From: Gemmatimonadota bacterium
GTDB lineage: Bacteria; JAAXHH01
NCBI GenBank assembly: GCA_009837395.1
Contig: VXTP01000022.1
Coordinates: forward strand, 1 to 64,000
Length of the DNA stretch: 64,000 nt
Reading direction: 5' to 3'
The notes under the pieces are model-generated. The model was not told the origin of the DNA and ran no database searches. It worked only from the letters and a program-made list of their open reading frames with translations. Below, one piece after another: positions 55,725-63,171 of the stretch. The translations under genes were made by a program, and so were the position numbers. Every line of letters starts with the position of its first letter. Within the stretch, counting starts at the first letter, position 1.

Positions 55725-56729
55725 ATGACCAGCGTTCGCGTCGGCCTGATTGGATATGGAGGTTGGTCCAGGATAGCCTTCGTACCCGCCCTGCGGCAGC
55801 ACGACCGGGTAGTGATCGTTTCCGCCGCGGCGTTCAGCGAAGCGTCCCAGGATCGCATCCGTGAGGAACTGGGTCCGGATGTGCAGGTCTATGGCGATTT
55901 CGAGGAATTGCTGGACGGTCCCGAACTCGATGCCGTCATGATGGCCATACCCGACGGCCTCCACGAAGCGGCCATGAACGCCGTCCTCGACGCGGGGATC
56001 GCCGCCTACTACGAACCTCCGCTCGCGGACGATCCTGTTGGCATACGCAGGATGCTGAAGCGGCTGGTCACGGCCGACCAGGTCACCCACGGCGATCTTG
56101 AAATCGGCTACGCTTCGGTCATTCGCCGCGCCGCGGAACTGTTGCGGCAGGGCGCGATCGGCGTGCCGCAGACCGTCCACCTGAAACTGCGAAGCAACTG
56201 GGCGCAATTCGGCGGCCCGGACCTGTGCCTCGCTCACCACCTGGGGCCCTGGTACGTGGACGGGTTGAACAGCATCATCGGCCGTTCGCCGGACAAGGTG
56301 CTCGTCATGGACGGCCACGGGCAGCCGGGCCGGCGACAGTTCCACAGCCTGGTCCATTTCGACTACGGCGGTCTCTGGGGCACGATCCACCTGAACATCG
56401 ACTCGGTCGATACGCTGGAGACCACGATCGAGGTGACCGGCGACGAAGGCGACTTGCTCGTCGACTATTTTCGCAACACAATAAAACTGCGCAGCAAGTC
56501 CGGTCCCGAAGGCGAAACGATCCACGTGGAGCCCGCGATGCCGGTGGTCGGCGGTTGGCCCGGCGAGGCGGAAAGCGTCGCCGATTTCCTGGACGCCGTG
56601 GAAAAGGGCACGCCGAACCGCACCGACGCCAGGATGGCCGCGCGGCTGTACCTCACGGGACTGGCCATAGAGCAGTCGAAGGAAACCGGCAGCTGGGTCG
56701 AGATCGAAGAGGTGGCCGGACTGGGTTGA
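55725..56729 (+). CDS. Gfo/Idh/MocA-family oxidoreductase 2
   Basis: A 334-aa oxidoreductase. VGLIGYGGWSRIAFVPALRQ (residues 5-24) is the NAD(P) site. The usual catalytic EKP motif is replaced by AAYYEPPLADDP (about 100-111), so the conserved lysine seems absent and the enzyme may be non-catalytic or altered. The second domain includes FGGPDLCLAHHLGPWYVDGL. It is followed after 148 bases of repeats by the Sec-Sec methyltransferase gene. Confidence 0.87.
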   Translation: MTSVRVGLIGYGGWSRIAFVPALRQHDRVVIVSAAAFSEASQDRIREELGPDVQVYGDFEELLDGPELDAVMMAIPDGLHEAAMNAVLDAGIAAYYEPPLADDPVGIRRMLKRLVTADQVTHGDLEIGYASVIRRAAELLRQGAIGVPQTVHLKLRSNWAQFGGPDLCLAHHLGPWYVDGLNSIIGRSPDKVLVMDGHGQPGRRQFHSLVHFDYGGLWGTIHLNIDSVDTLETTIEVTGDEGDLLVDYFRNTIKLRSKSGPEGETIHVEPAMPVVGGWPGEAESVADFLDAVEKGTPNRTDARMAARLYLTGLAIEQSKETGSWVEIEEVAGLG

Positions 56730-56822
56730 TATCCGGTCTGGCCTGGTTACTGTTCCGGCCTGATTTCCGGTCCGGCCTTGTGTCTGGCCCGGCCTGATTG
56801 CCGCCCCGGCCCGAAATCCTCG

Positions 56823-56882
56823 AGGCGGGAGTGCGACATGATGGGAAGGAGTGCGGCATGATGAGCGGGAGTGCAATATGAA
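56823..56882 (+). repeat. 20-bp triplicate of ribosome site plus ATG, with two mini-ORFs
   Basis: Three units of 20 bases (aligned at gtgc 56831, 56851 and 56871), each with a GGGAG- or GGAAGGAG-type ribosome site and an ATG. The first two ATGs open seven-codon ORFs (MMGRSAA at 56838-56861, MMSGSAI at 56858-56881). Each stop overlaps the next ATG as ATGA, and the last ATG starts the methyltransferase. Confidence 0.85.
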
Positions 56883-57621
56883 GGGCGTTCGAGTAGATCC
56901 GGAACGGCGGGAAACGCGGATACTCAGGCGGCACGTACCGTTTGCCGGCGCGCGCGTCCTCGACATTGGTTGCGGCGACGGCCGGTTGTCGAACCGGATC
57001 AGAGGATGGATCGAATCCATCGTCGGGGTCGACCAGGCCGGGGAAGACATAGGGCGCGCACATGCCCGGAAGCGGTTGGACGGCATCGCGTGCTTCGCCG
57101 TGGCCGATGCGTCCCGCCTGCCCTTTCAGGACCGGAGTTTCGACCTGGCCCTGTACTCGTGGTCTTTGTGATGAGTGCAACAAGAGGGCATGGGGCATGC
57201 CCTTCACGAATCGATTCGCGTACTGAAGCCCGGTGGCCGGGTCGTCGACATCCGTCCGTATTTCCCGGCAAGCCTTGGCAAACGTCGACACGCGAGGCAG
57301 CAGGTATACTGCCAGGTCGCCCATGAAGTGAACCTGGTGGCCACGCTGGCCCGTGAATACGTCGACTTTCATTTCGCGGACCGGGTGGTGGCCGAGGCGG
57401 TCGCCGGCCGAATGCTCGCGTCAAGTGCGCGCATCGATTTCGTATTTCGGCACTACTTCGACAGCCTGGAGCTGTTCGATCAGTGCAGGGCCCGGTGGTG
57501 GGACAAGGCGCATATTCCCGTCGCGGACCGGCGCCTCCTCGAACGAACCCTGAGGCGTCATCCCTCGGCGGTGATCCGTGTAGATACACCAGTACAACTT
57601 CAGGTACTGACAAAGGTATAG
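56878..57621 (+). CDS. SAM-dependent methyltransferase with tandem selenocysteines (UGA-UGA)
   Basis: The ORF track splits this gene at 57171, but both halves are in one frame, separated only by TGA-TGA (57169-57174). The first half has class I methyltransferase motif I (VLDIGCGDGRL, near residue 26) and the acidic strand 2 motif VGVDQAGED. The second half continues directly from FDLALYSWSL with VQQEGMGHALHESIRVLKPG, the normal motif IV to motif VI path. Read with Sec it is 247 aa with U98-U99. I recall related methyltransferases with SWSLCC at this place, but this needs a search. A SECIS-like hairpin follows. GGGAG precedes the ATG. Substrate unknown; the dipeptide could be redox- or metal-active. 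Alternatives are a pseudogene or readthrough. Confidence 0.8.
57184..57204 (+). promoter_or_regulatory. Bacterial SECIS-like hairpin of the methyltransferase gene
   Basis: GAGGGCAT pairs with ATGCCCTT (seven Watson-Crick pairs plus a terminal G-U) around a GGGGC loop. The loop begins 17 bases after the second UGA and 20 after the first. This geometry, and the GG at the loop start, match the hairpin found after the other UGA gene. Confidence 0.78.
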
Positions 57622-57653
57622 AAAATATAGAGGAAAGGAGCGAGCGTTCCGCC

Positions 57654-58379
57654 ATGGTCCAGCCCATTTCATTGAAACACCGCATTCGCAGCGGCGAAAT
57701 CGTGACCGGCCTGGGGGTATCCATGGATTCCGGCCGGGAGGACCTGGAACGGTTTCTACAGCAAGGCGAGATCGATTTCTTCAACGTGGACTGCCAGCAC
57801 GGCCCCCAGAGCGAGGACCGAATCGTCTCATTCTGCGCCTCAGCCGAGGCGTTGGGCGTACCGGTGATCCTGCGCATCAAGCATACCCGGCACACCTACC
57901 TGGTGGGGAACTACCTGGACCTGGGCCCCGCGGGCATCCTCGTTCCCGAAGTCAGGGAGGAAGTCACGGTGCGCGAGGCCGTCCATTTCTTCTACTATCC
58001 GCAGTTCGGAGGAAGAAGCTGGGGCGGAAGCGCGCGCCACGGTATTGCCGGGCGTGACGACCGCCTCGAGTACGCAGCCTGGTGGAACGACACGGGCGTC
58101 CTGTGGCTGCAGCTCGAGTCGGTCGACGCCGTCATCAACTGCCGGAAGCTGGCACTGGAGGGCGTGGACGTCCTCACCTTCGGTCCCAACGATCTCATGT
58201 ACGAAATCGAACGGTACCGGAACCCGCCATTTCGGACCGTTGACGACTGCGTTCAGCACGTCGTCCGGGAGATGGCAGGTACGCAGGTCGCCGTCAGCCT
58301 GGCGCTCCTGGACCTATCGGATCGGGAGAAGTATATCGACATGGGCCTCACCGTGCTCCAGACGCCCATGGTGGTCTGA
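57654..58379 (+). CDS. HpcH/HpaI-family aldolase
   Basis: A 241-aa class II, metal-dependent aldolase/citrate-lyase-like protein (LKHRIRSGEIVTGLGVSMDS, DFFNVDCQHGPQSEDRIVSF, LDLGPAGILVPEVREEVTVR, LQLESVDAVINCRKLALEGV, DVLTFGPNDLMYEI). The Glu in QLES and the Asp nearby match family metal ligands. It would cleave 2-keto-3-deoxy sugar acids or similar. The ATG at 57654 is chosen because the longer ORF overlaps the methyltransferase. It is followed within 42 bases by a dehydrogenase gene. Confidence 0.88.
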   Translation: MVQPISLKHRIRSGEIVTGLGVSMDSGREDLERFLQQGEIDFFNVDCQHGPQSEDRIVSFCASAEALGVPVILRIKHTRHTYLVGNYLDLGPAGILVPEVREEVTVREAVHFFYYPQFGGRSWGGSARHGIAGRDDRLEYAAWWNDTGVLWLQLESVDAVINCRKLALEGVDVLTFGPNDLMYEIERYRNPPFRTVDDCVQHVVREMAGTQVAVSLALLDLSDREKYIDMGLTVLQTPMVV

Positions 58380-58420
58380 TCCGGACCTGTACGTCCATTT
58401 CAATCCCAAAGGAACCATCG

Positions 58421-59422
58421 ATGAATCGTCCGCCGGAAGCATACATCCATGTCGATGAAACATCCCTGCTGGCCTTCACGACGGCCTGTTTCGAGAAGGT
58501 GGGCCTGTCCGGCCACCATGCCTCGATCATCAGCCGGCTGCTGGTTAACTCCGACCTCAGAGGCGTTCGCAGCCACGGGGTCCGAGCGGCATCCGGCTAT
58601 ACGCGATCCTTCGCCGAAGGGCATCACAATCCACGGCCCAATGTACGGGTCATCGCCGAATCGCCTACTTCCGTCATCGTGGACGGCGACGGCACGCTCG
58701 GGTACTGGCCCATGGTGGAGGCGACGGAAGGCGCCATCGCAAAGGCCTGTGAAACCGGACTGGGCATGGGATTGGCCCGGCATATCGGGCACTATGGATC
58801 GGCGGGCCACTACTCCCGCATGTGCATGGAATCGGGCTGCATCGGATTCTCGGTCCAGGGCTACCGCAACATGGGGGATGCCCGCGGCTTGGATCCGAAA
58901 CCGCAGATCGGTTATTTCGGCAATCCGCCGCTCTGTTTCGGCATGCCGGCCGGCGACGAACCGCCCATCGTGCAGGACGTAGCCACGCGCATCCTGGCCG
59001 ACTATCAGCATTCGCCCGAATTCGACGATCTCCTGTCCCGCATACCGGCCGCCTTCTTCAAGAGCATCGGTTACGGGGCGGTCGCCACGGTCCTGGGATG
59101 CGCGCTGGCCGGCGCCGCGCTGCCGGAAGCCGATGAGGTACAGGCCCGTTGGCCGGGCGCAAATCACGGCGGCATGGTACTGGCCATTCACATCGAAACG
59201 GTGATTCCCGGGGGAGATTTCAGCAAGGAAGTCGATCGCTTCGTTAAGGACGTGCGGGAGACCTACGAGCCCATGCCGGGATATGACGAGGCCTTGTTAC
59301 CCGGTGCGATTGAAGAGGAACGAATGGCACTCCACCGGGAGCAGGGCATCCGGTTCGGCGAGATCGAACAGCGTACTGTACGGGAGATGGGTGAGCGACT
59401 GGACGTTCCGTTGCCGTTCTAG
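58421..59422 (+). CDS. Malate/L-lactate/ureidoglycolate dehydrogenase (LDH2 family)
   Basis: A 333-aa NAD(P)-dependent 2-hydroxyacid dehydrogenase of the LDH2/MDH2 fold: LLVNSDLRGVRSHGVRA (substrate His), ARHIGHYGSAGHYSRMCMES (cofactor and catalytic region) and GANHGGMVLAIHIETVIPGG. AAGGA precedes the ATG. With the aldolase and the third Gfo-type gene it forms a closely spaced run likely to degrade a sugar acid or similar hydroxyacid. Confidence 0.92.
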   Translation: MNRPPEAYIHVDETSLLAFTTACFEKVGLSGHHASIISRLLVNSDLRGVRSHGVRAASGYTRSFAEGHHNPRPNVRVIAESPTSVIVDGDGTLGYWPMVEATEGAIAKACETGLGMGLARHIGHYGSAGHYSRMCMESGCIGFSVQGYRNMGDARGLDPKPQIGYFGNPPLCFGMPAGDEPPIVQDVATRILADYQHSPEFDDLLSRIPAAFFKSIGYGAVATVLGCALAGAALPEADEVQARWPGANHGGMVLAIHIETVIPGGDFSKEVDRFVKDVRETYEPMPGYDEALLPGAIEEERMALHREQGIRFGEIEQRTVREMGERLDVPLPF

Positions 59423-59472
59423 CGTAAACGCTCACAGCGCACAGTCGTCATTCAGTCGAGGAGGGAAACAGC

Positions 59473-60567
59473 GTGGCAAAGTACCGGGCAGGACTCATCG
59501 GTCTCGGGTGGATGGGCATGCTGTACGATCTCGCGCAAAGGACGGGCGTGTGGGACGTGGACGACATCGATCGTCCGACGCCCGATTTAAACATCCACCG
59601 GCGCTTCCACTACCACGAAAACCCGGGTACGGAGGGGCTGCCTTCCTCCTACGCCGAAGCGCTGTGGGATCGGCCGGAGATCGATCTGATCGCCGCCGCG
59701 GACAGAGATGTGAAACGGCTGCGAGCCTTCAGGGAAAGGTATGGCGTAGTCGCACTCTATGACGATGCCGGGGACATGCTGGCCATCGAACGACCGGATA
59801 TCGTATCCGTCGCGACGAACACCAAACATCGGGCCGATCTCACCTGTCTCGCCGTACATCACGGAGCGAAAGGGATATTCACCGAGAAACCCATGGCCCA
59901 TACCCTTGAGGAAGCGGACCGGATGGTACGGACCTGCGCGGAAGCGGGCGTGCCGTTGAGCTGCGGCGCGATCGCCACCACCCATCCATCTTTCGCCCGT
60001 GCCGGCGCCCTGGTGCGCGACGGCGGCATCGGAGAGTTGCTGTCGATCGAGGCCCCGGGGCCCTTCGCCCAGCATCAGAACTGGTCCTATTTCGTGGACA
60101 GCGAACCGGCCTGGGTGATCGGTACCGGCGATGAACCGCGGCGGGAATCGGGAAGCGACGAGTTCATGGGTCAGGGCATGATGGTGACCGATAGCGGCCT
60201 CGTGGTGCATTTTCGCAAGGGCGCGCCGGGCGTGCGCCTGCATGGCAGCAAAGGCGACCTGGCCTACGATTTCCCCACGGGCTGGCAGCGATGGGAGGAG
60301 ATGGAGGTTGAAGGCCGGCCCCACCGTGTGGAGGTGCCCTGGCCGGGTCCCCAGTTCGTGCCGCCCTATGGCGGGGTGTATTCGCTGAACGACGTGATGG
60401 ATTGCCTGGCGGGGAAGCTGGACGAACCCAAGAACTCGGGCCGCAGGGTCGCCATGGCGCTGGAAGTGGAGATCGCCCTGAAACTCTCCTCCGCGCGGGG
60501 CGGCGTGCGCGTTGACCTGCCCCTTGAAGACCGTTCGTTGGGTCTCAACTACGACTGGTTTCGGTAG
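59473..60567 (+). CDS. Gfo/Idh/MocA-family oxidoreductase 3
   Basis: A 364-aa oxidoreductase from the GTG at 59473 with GAGGAGGG upstream. RAGLIGLGWMGMLYDLAQRT (residues 5-24) is the nucleotide site and GAKGIFTEKPMAHTLEEADR (about 136) contains the EKP lysine. The second domain is divergent, lacking the usual histidine pair at the expected place. It closes the aldolase-dehydrogenase run. Substrate unknown. Confidence 0.9.
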   Translation: MAKYRAGLIGLGWMGMLYDLAQRTGVWDVDDIDRPTPDLNIHRRFHYHENPGTEGLPSSYAEALWDRPEIDLIAAADRDVKRLRAFRERYGVVALYDDAGDMLAIERPDIVSVATNTKHRADLTCLAVHHGAKGIFTEKPMAHTLEEADRMVRTCAEAGVPLSCGAIATTHPSFARAGALVRDGGIGELLSIEAPGPFAQHQNWSYFVDSEPAWVIGTGDEPRRESGSDEFMGQGMMVTDSGLVVHFRKGAPGVRLHGSKGDLAYDFPTGWQRWEEMEVEGRPHRVEVPWPGPQFVPPYGGVYSLNDVMDCLAGKLDEPKNSGRRVAMALEVEIALKLSSARGGVRVDLPLEDRSLGLNYDWFR

Positions 60568-60647
60568 GAGAGTCCTTTCAATTCAGTGCAATCTAAAGTA
60601 CTATATCACAGCAGTTCTATGTAAAGTTCAGCTGGGGAGAACAGACT

Positions 60648-61700
60648 ATGGTGCTTCTGCGTCCATTCATTCGTCGAGCCTATCGATCGACTGTACTTTA
60701 TTTGATCGCCTCGCTGGTTCTCTGCGTTAATCCATGCACTGTCCTTGCTCAAAATGGCGGAACCTCCGAGACCACACCAGACAAAGCGGATAATACTGAC
60801 ACAGACGATCTAAGATCGATCATAGAAAACTTAAAGACCTTTGACGATATTGATGACATGCTTGAGTTGGAAGACGCTGGCGACGGTCTATGGGTCGCAA
60901 CCTATAAGGAAGCCGAGAACTTTGAAAGATTGACCATTGAAATAGGGCTTATCACGGACGAATTTAACAGGAGCGTTGTTTGGATCCGCAGTCTACTAGC
61001 GGGATTCGACACCGAGCTGACTACGTTACAGCTTCGGGACATGCTGGAACTGAACTATGACCTGAATCTCGCCAAGGTTGTTATCGATGATGGTGATATC
61101 CTAACCATGGCCGAGGCTGAACTCCGCACTCTCGATTCCCTGGGTTTGCTTAGGATCGTATATGCGGTAGCCGATGCTGCAGACCGAGTAACGGTCGTTC
61201 TGGATCCTGCATTAAACCGAGCGGAAGCGCTTAGCAGGTCCGAGCACGACGAAGAATCTTCAATTGAACTTCTGAATGGGAATTTCGTCGTTCGTTACAA
61301 TCGTTCAGATTGGATTGAACGGCCAGAAGGCGCCGAAGCTAATGTAGATATCGACATGGTATACCAACATAGCTCAAGTGAGGTTTTTGTAGCAGTTGCA
61401 GCAAATCGTATGCAGATACCGATTGAGACCCTCCCAGATCTTGCACTGGACGACATTCGGTCTGTTTTCCCAGACGCCGAAATGACCAATCGTGGATTCC
61501 GGACTGTGAATGGATTAGAATCGGTTTACTGGGAACATACTTTAACAACTAGCGGTGTAAAGTTCAGTTATGTTAGTCATGCATATAGCAACTCAAACGG
61601 AACTCTACGGATCATTGGATGGACCACGCCAAATCTTATTGAGGTACATCGAAGCACTATTGAAAGTTTTGTTGCAGGTCTCGAGGTTATTATGCCATAA
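60648..61700 (+). CDS. Secreted hypothetical protein of low GC content
   Basis: A 350-aa protein with a Sec-type signal peptide (STVLYLIASLVLCVNPCTVL, then AQ|N). The mature part is acidic and Asp/Glu/Leu-rich (DIDDMLELEDAGDGLW, LRDMLELNYDLNLAKVVIDD), with a second domain (VYQHSSSEVFVAVAANRMQI). I do not recognise a family. Base composition is clearly lower in G+C than its neighbours (roughly mid-40s %), and codons are A/T-ending, which suggests acquisition by transfer. GGGGAG precedes the ATG. Confidence 0.82.
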   Translation: MVLLRPFIRRAYRSTVLYLIASLVLCVNPCTVLAQNGGTSETTPDKADNTDTDDLRSIIENLKTFDDIDDMLELEDAGDGLWVATYKEAENFERLTIEIGLITDEFNRSVVWIRSLLAGFDTELTTLQLRDMLELNYDLNLAKVVIDDGDILTMAEAELRTLDSLGLLRIVYAVADAADRVTVVLDPALNRAEALSRSEHDEESSIELLNGNFVVRYNRSDWIERPEGAEANVDIDMVYQHSSSEVFVAVAANRMQIPIETLPDLALDDIRSVFPDAEMTNRGFRTVNGLESVYWEHTLTTSGVKFSYVSHAYSNSNGTLRIIGWTTPNLIEVHRSTIESFVAGLEVIMP

Positions 61701-61732
61701 TACCATATAACATAATAGCTTACAAAGTCCAG

Positions 61733-62893
61733 TTATTCATTCAATACCCTCCGGATCCCTCTCGTCAGCCGCTCCAGGTCCTCGTCCGAATTGAACACGT
61801 GGGTCGAGACACGGGTGCTTTCCGCCGCGAATTCGAGGGGGGAGACCAGCACTTTCTCGTGCTGCTGCAGGCTCTCCGACAGGGGGCCCGCCTCCAGGCC
61901 CGGCACGTGGAATGTGACGATGCCCGATGAATCGTCGTAGGACGAAGGCGTTTCCAGCACGAGTTCCGGAATCTCGAGCAAGGCGGCCTTCATCCGGTCC
62001 GTGTACGCCGCGATGCCGGCGAAAATCGCTTCCCAACCCAGCCCTTCCCAGATATCCAGAGACTTTCCGAAACCGGCCTGATCCGGCACGCTCCGCGTGG
62101 CGAACTCGAAACGCCGGGCTTCGTCGTGCAGGTCCATGTGGCCATCCTGGTCGAAGGATTTCTGCGAGTGCGACCCGATCCAGCTCGGTTTGAGCCAGTC
62201 GATCCGGTCCCTACGAATGAACAGGCCCCCGGTGCCCTGCGGCGCCATGGTATACTTGTGCCCGCAGAAGCTGTAGAAGTCGCAATCCAGCGCCCGCACG
62301 TCGATCGGTATGGCCCCGAAGGACTGCGCGCCGTCGAAGAGGACGGGCGTGTCTTTCCCGTGGGCCAGGTCGCAGACTTCCCGGCCCGGCAGGCGCAGTC
62401 CCGTGCGTCTCGAGACATGGCTGACGCTGACAAGCCTCGTGCGGCCGTCGATCAGGCGGTCCATCTCTTCGAGCGTTCTGCCGAGGTCGTTGTACATCGG
62501 CACGAACCGGAGTTCCACGTCGTACCGCCCGGTCAGGTTGTACCAGGTCAACCGGTTGCCCGGATGCTCGTGGTTGGTAAGCAGCACGTTGTCGCCCGGT
62601 TTCCAGTCGATGCCGTTGGCCACGATGTTGATGCCGATCGTGGTGTTTTCCGTCATGACGATTTCTTCCGGCGTGGCATTGACGGTACGGGCGACCTTGC
62701 CCCTGATGTCCCGCTTCAGTTCCTCGATCCGCCGGGTGACGAAAGGCAGGGCGGGGCCCCGGCTCTGGAACTTCAGCCAATGGACGACTTCATCGACGAC
62801 GGGGTTCAGTTTGGGAGAAAACCCGCTGGTCTGGAAATACGCGTATCCGTCCAGGTCGGGCAGCATGGCCTGCACGTCTGCGGTCAGTGACAT
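61733..62893 (-). CDS. Class V aminotransferase (cysteine-desulfurase-like fold)
   Basis: A 386-aa PLP enzyme (MTENTTIGINIVANGIDWKP, TNHEHPGNRLTWYN, VLFDGAQSFGAIPIDV, PLP Lys in FYSFCGHKYTMAPQGTGGLF). The C-terminal part (SSGIVTFHVPGLEAGPLSES) is as in class V enzymes acting on isopenicillin N epimerase-like or cysteine-type substrates. The desulfurase catalytic Cys loop is not apparent, so aminotransferase or epimerase is more likely than IscS activity. It converges with the low-GC gene. Confidence 0.9.
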   Translation of the reverse strand: MSLTADVQAMLPDLDGYAYFQTSGFSPKLNPVVDEVVHWLKFQSRGPALPFVTRRIEELKRDIRGKVARTVNATPEEIVMTENTTIGINIVANGIDWKPGDNVLLTNHEHPGNRLTWYNLTGRYDVELRFVPMYNDLGRTLEEMDRLIDGRTRLVSVSHVSRRTGLRLPGREVCDLAHGKDTPVLFDGAQSFGAIPIDVRALDCDFYSFCGHKYTMAPQGTGGLFIRRDRIDWLKPSWIGSHSQKSFDQDGHMDLHDEARRFEFATRSVPDQAGFGKSLDIWEGLGWEAIFAGIAAYTDRMKAALLEIPELVLETPSSYDDSSGIVTFHVPGLEAGPLSESLQQHEKVLVSPLEFAAESTRVSTHVFNSDEDLERLTRGIRRVLNE

Positions 62894-63171
62894 GGACTGA
62901 GTTCCTTGTGGCTTCGGGTGGGCATGGGTGGTCCGGCCACATACTGGCCGGTATTATGCTGACCGGTCTGATCCTGGCCGGCCATTTCTTGGCCTGGATG
63001 CTGGCAGCACACAGCAGCGTCTAGTAGCAATCGTCGTGAAATGGTAGGGCTGCCCGAGGGACCTGTCAAATGAATTGGGCTTGACGCCTGCGTCCGTTGG
63101 GTTAATTTGCTCGCACCTCCTCGCTCCATCGTGATCCAGAGCCGGATAATCCTTGCCACGGAGTTCCCGAC
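62894..63171. other. Divergent intergenic region (278 bases)
   Basis: It contains short degenerate direct repeats of ctggccgg and tgaccggt around 62930-62990, then no recognisable structure. GGAG around 63161 is the ribosome site of the glycosidase gene. No RNA gene is seen. Confidence 0.5.

Noticed and set aside
57169-57174. UGA-UGA as an ordinary stop with a second downstream gene
   Set aside because: The downstream half begins in the middle of a methyltransferase fold, has no ribosome site of its own at the GTG, and stays in the same frame as the first half.
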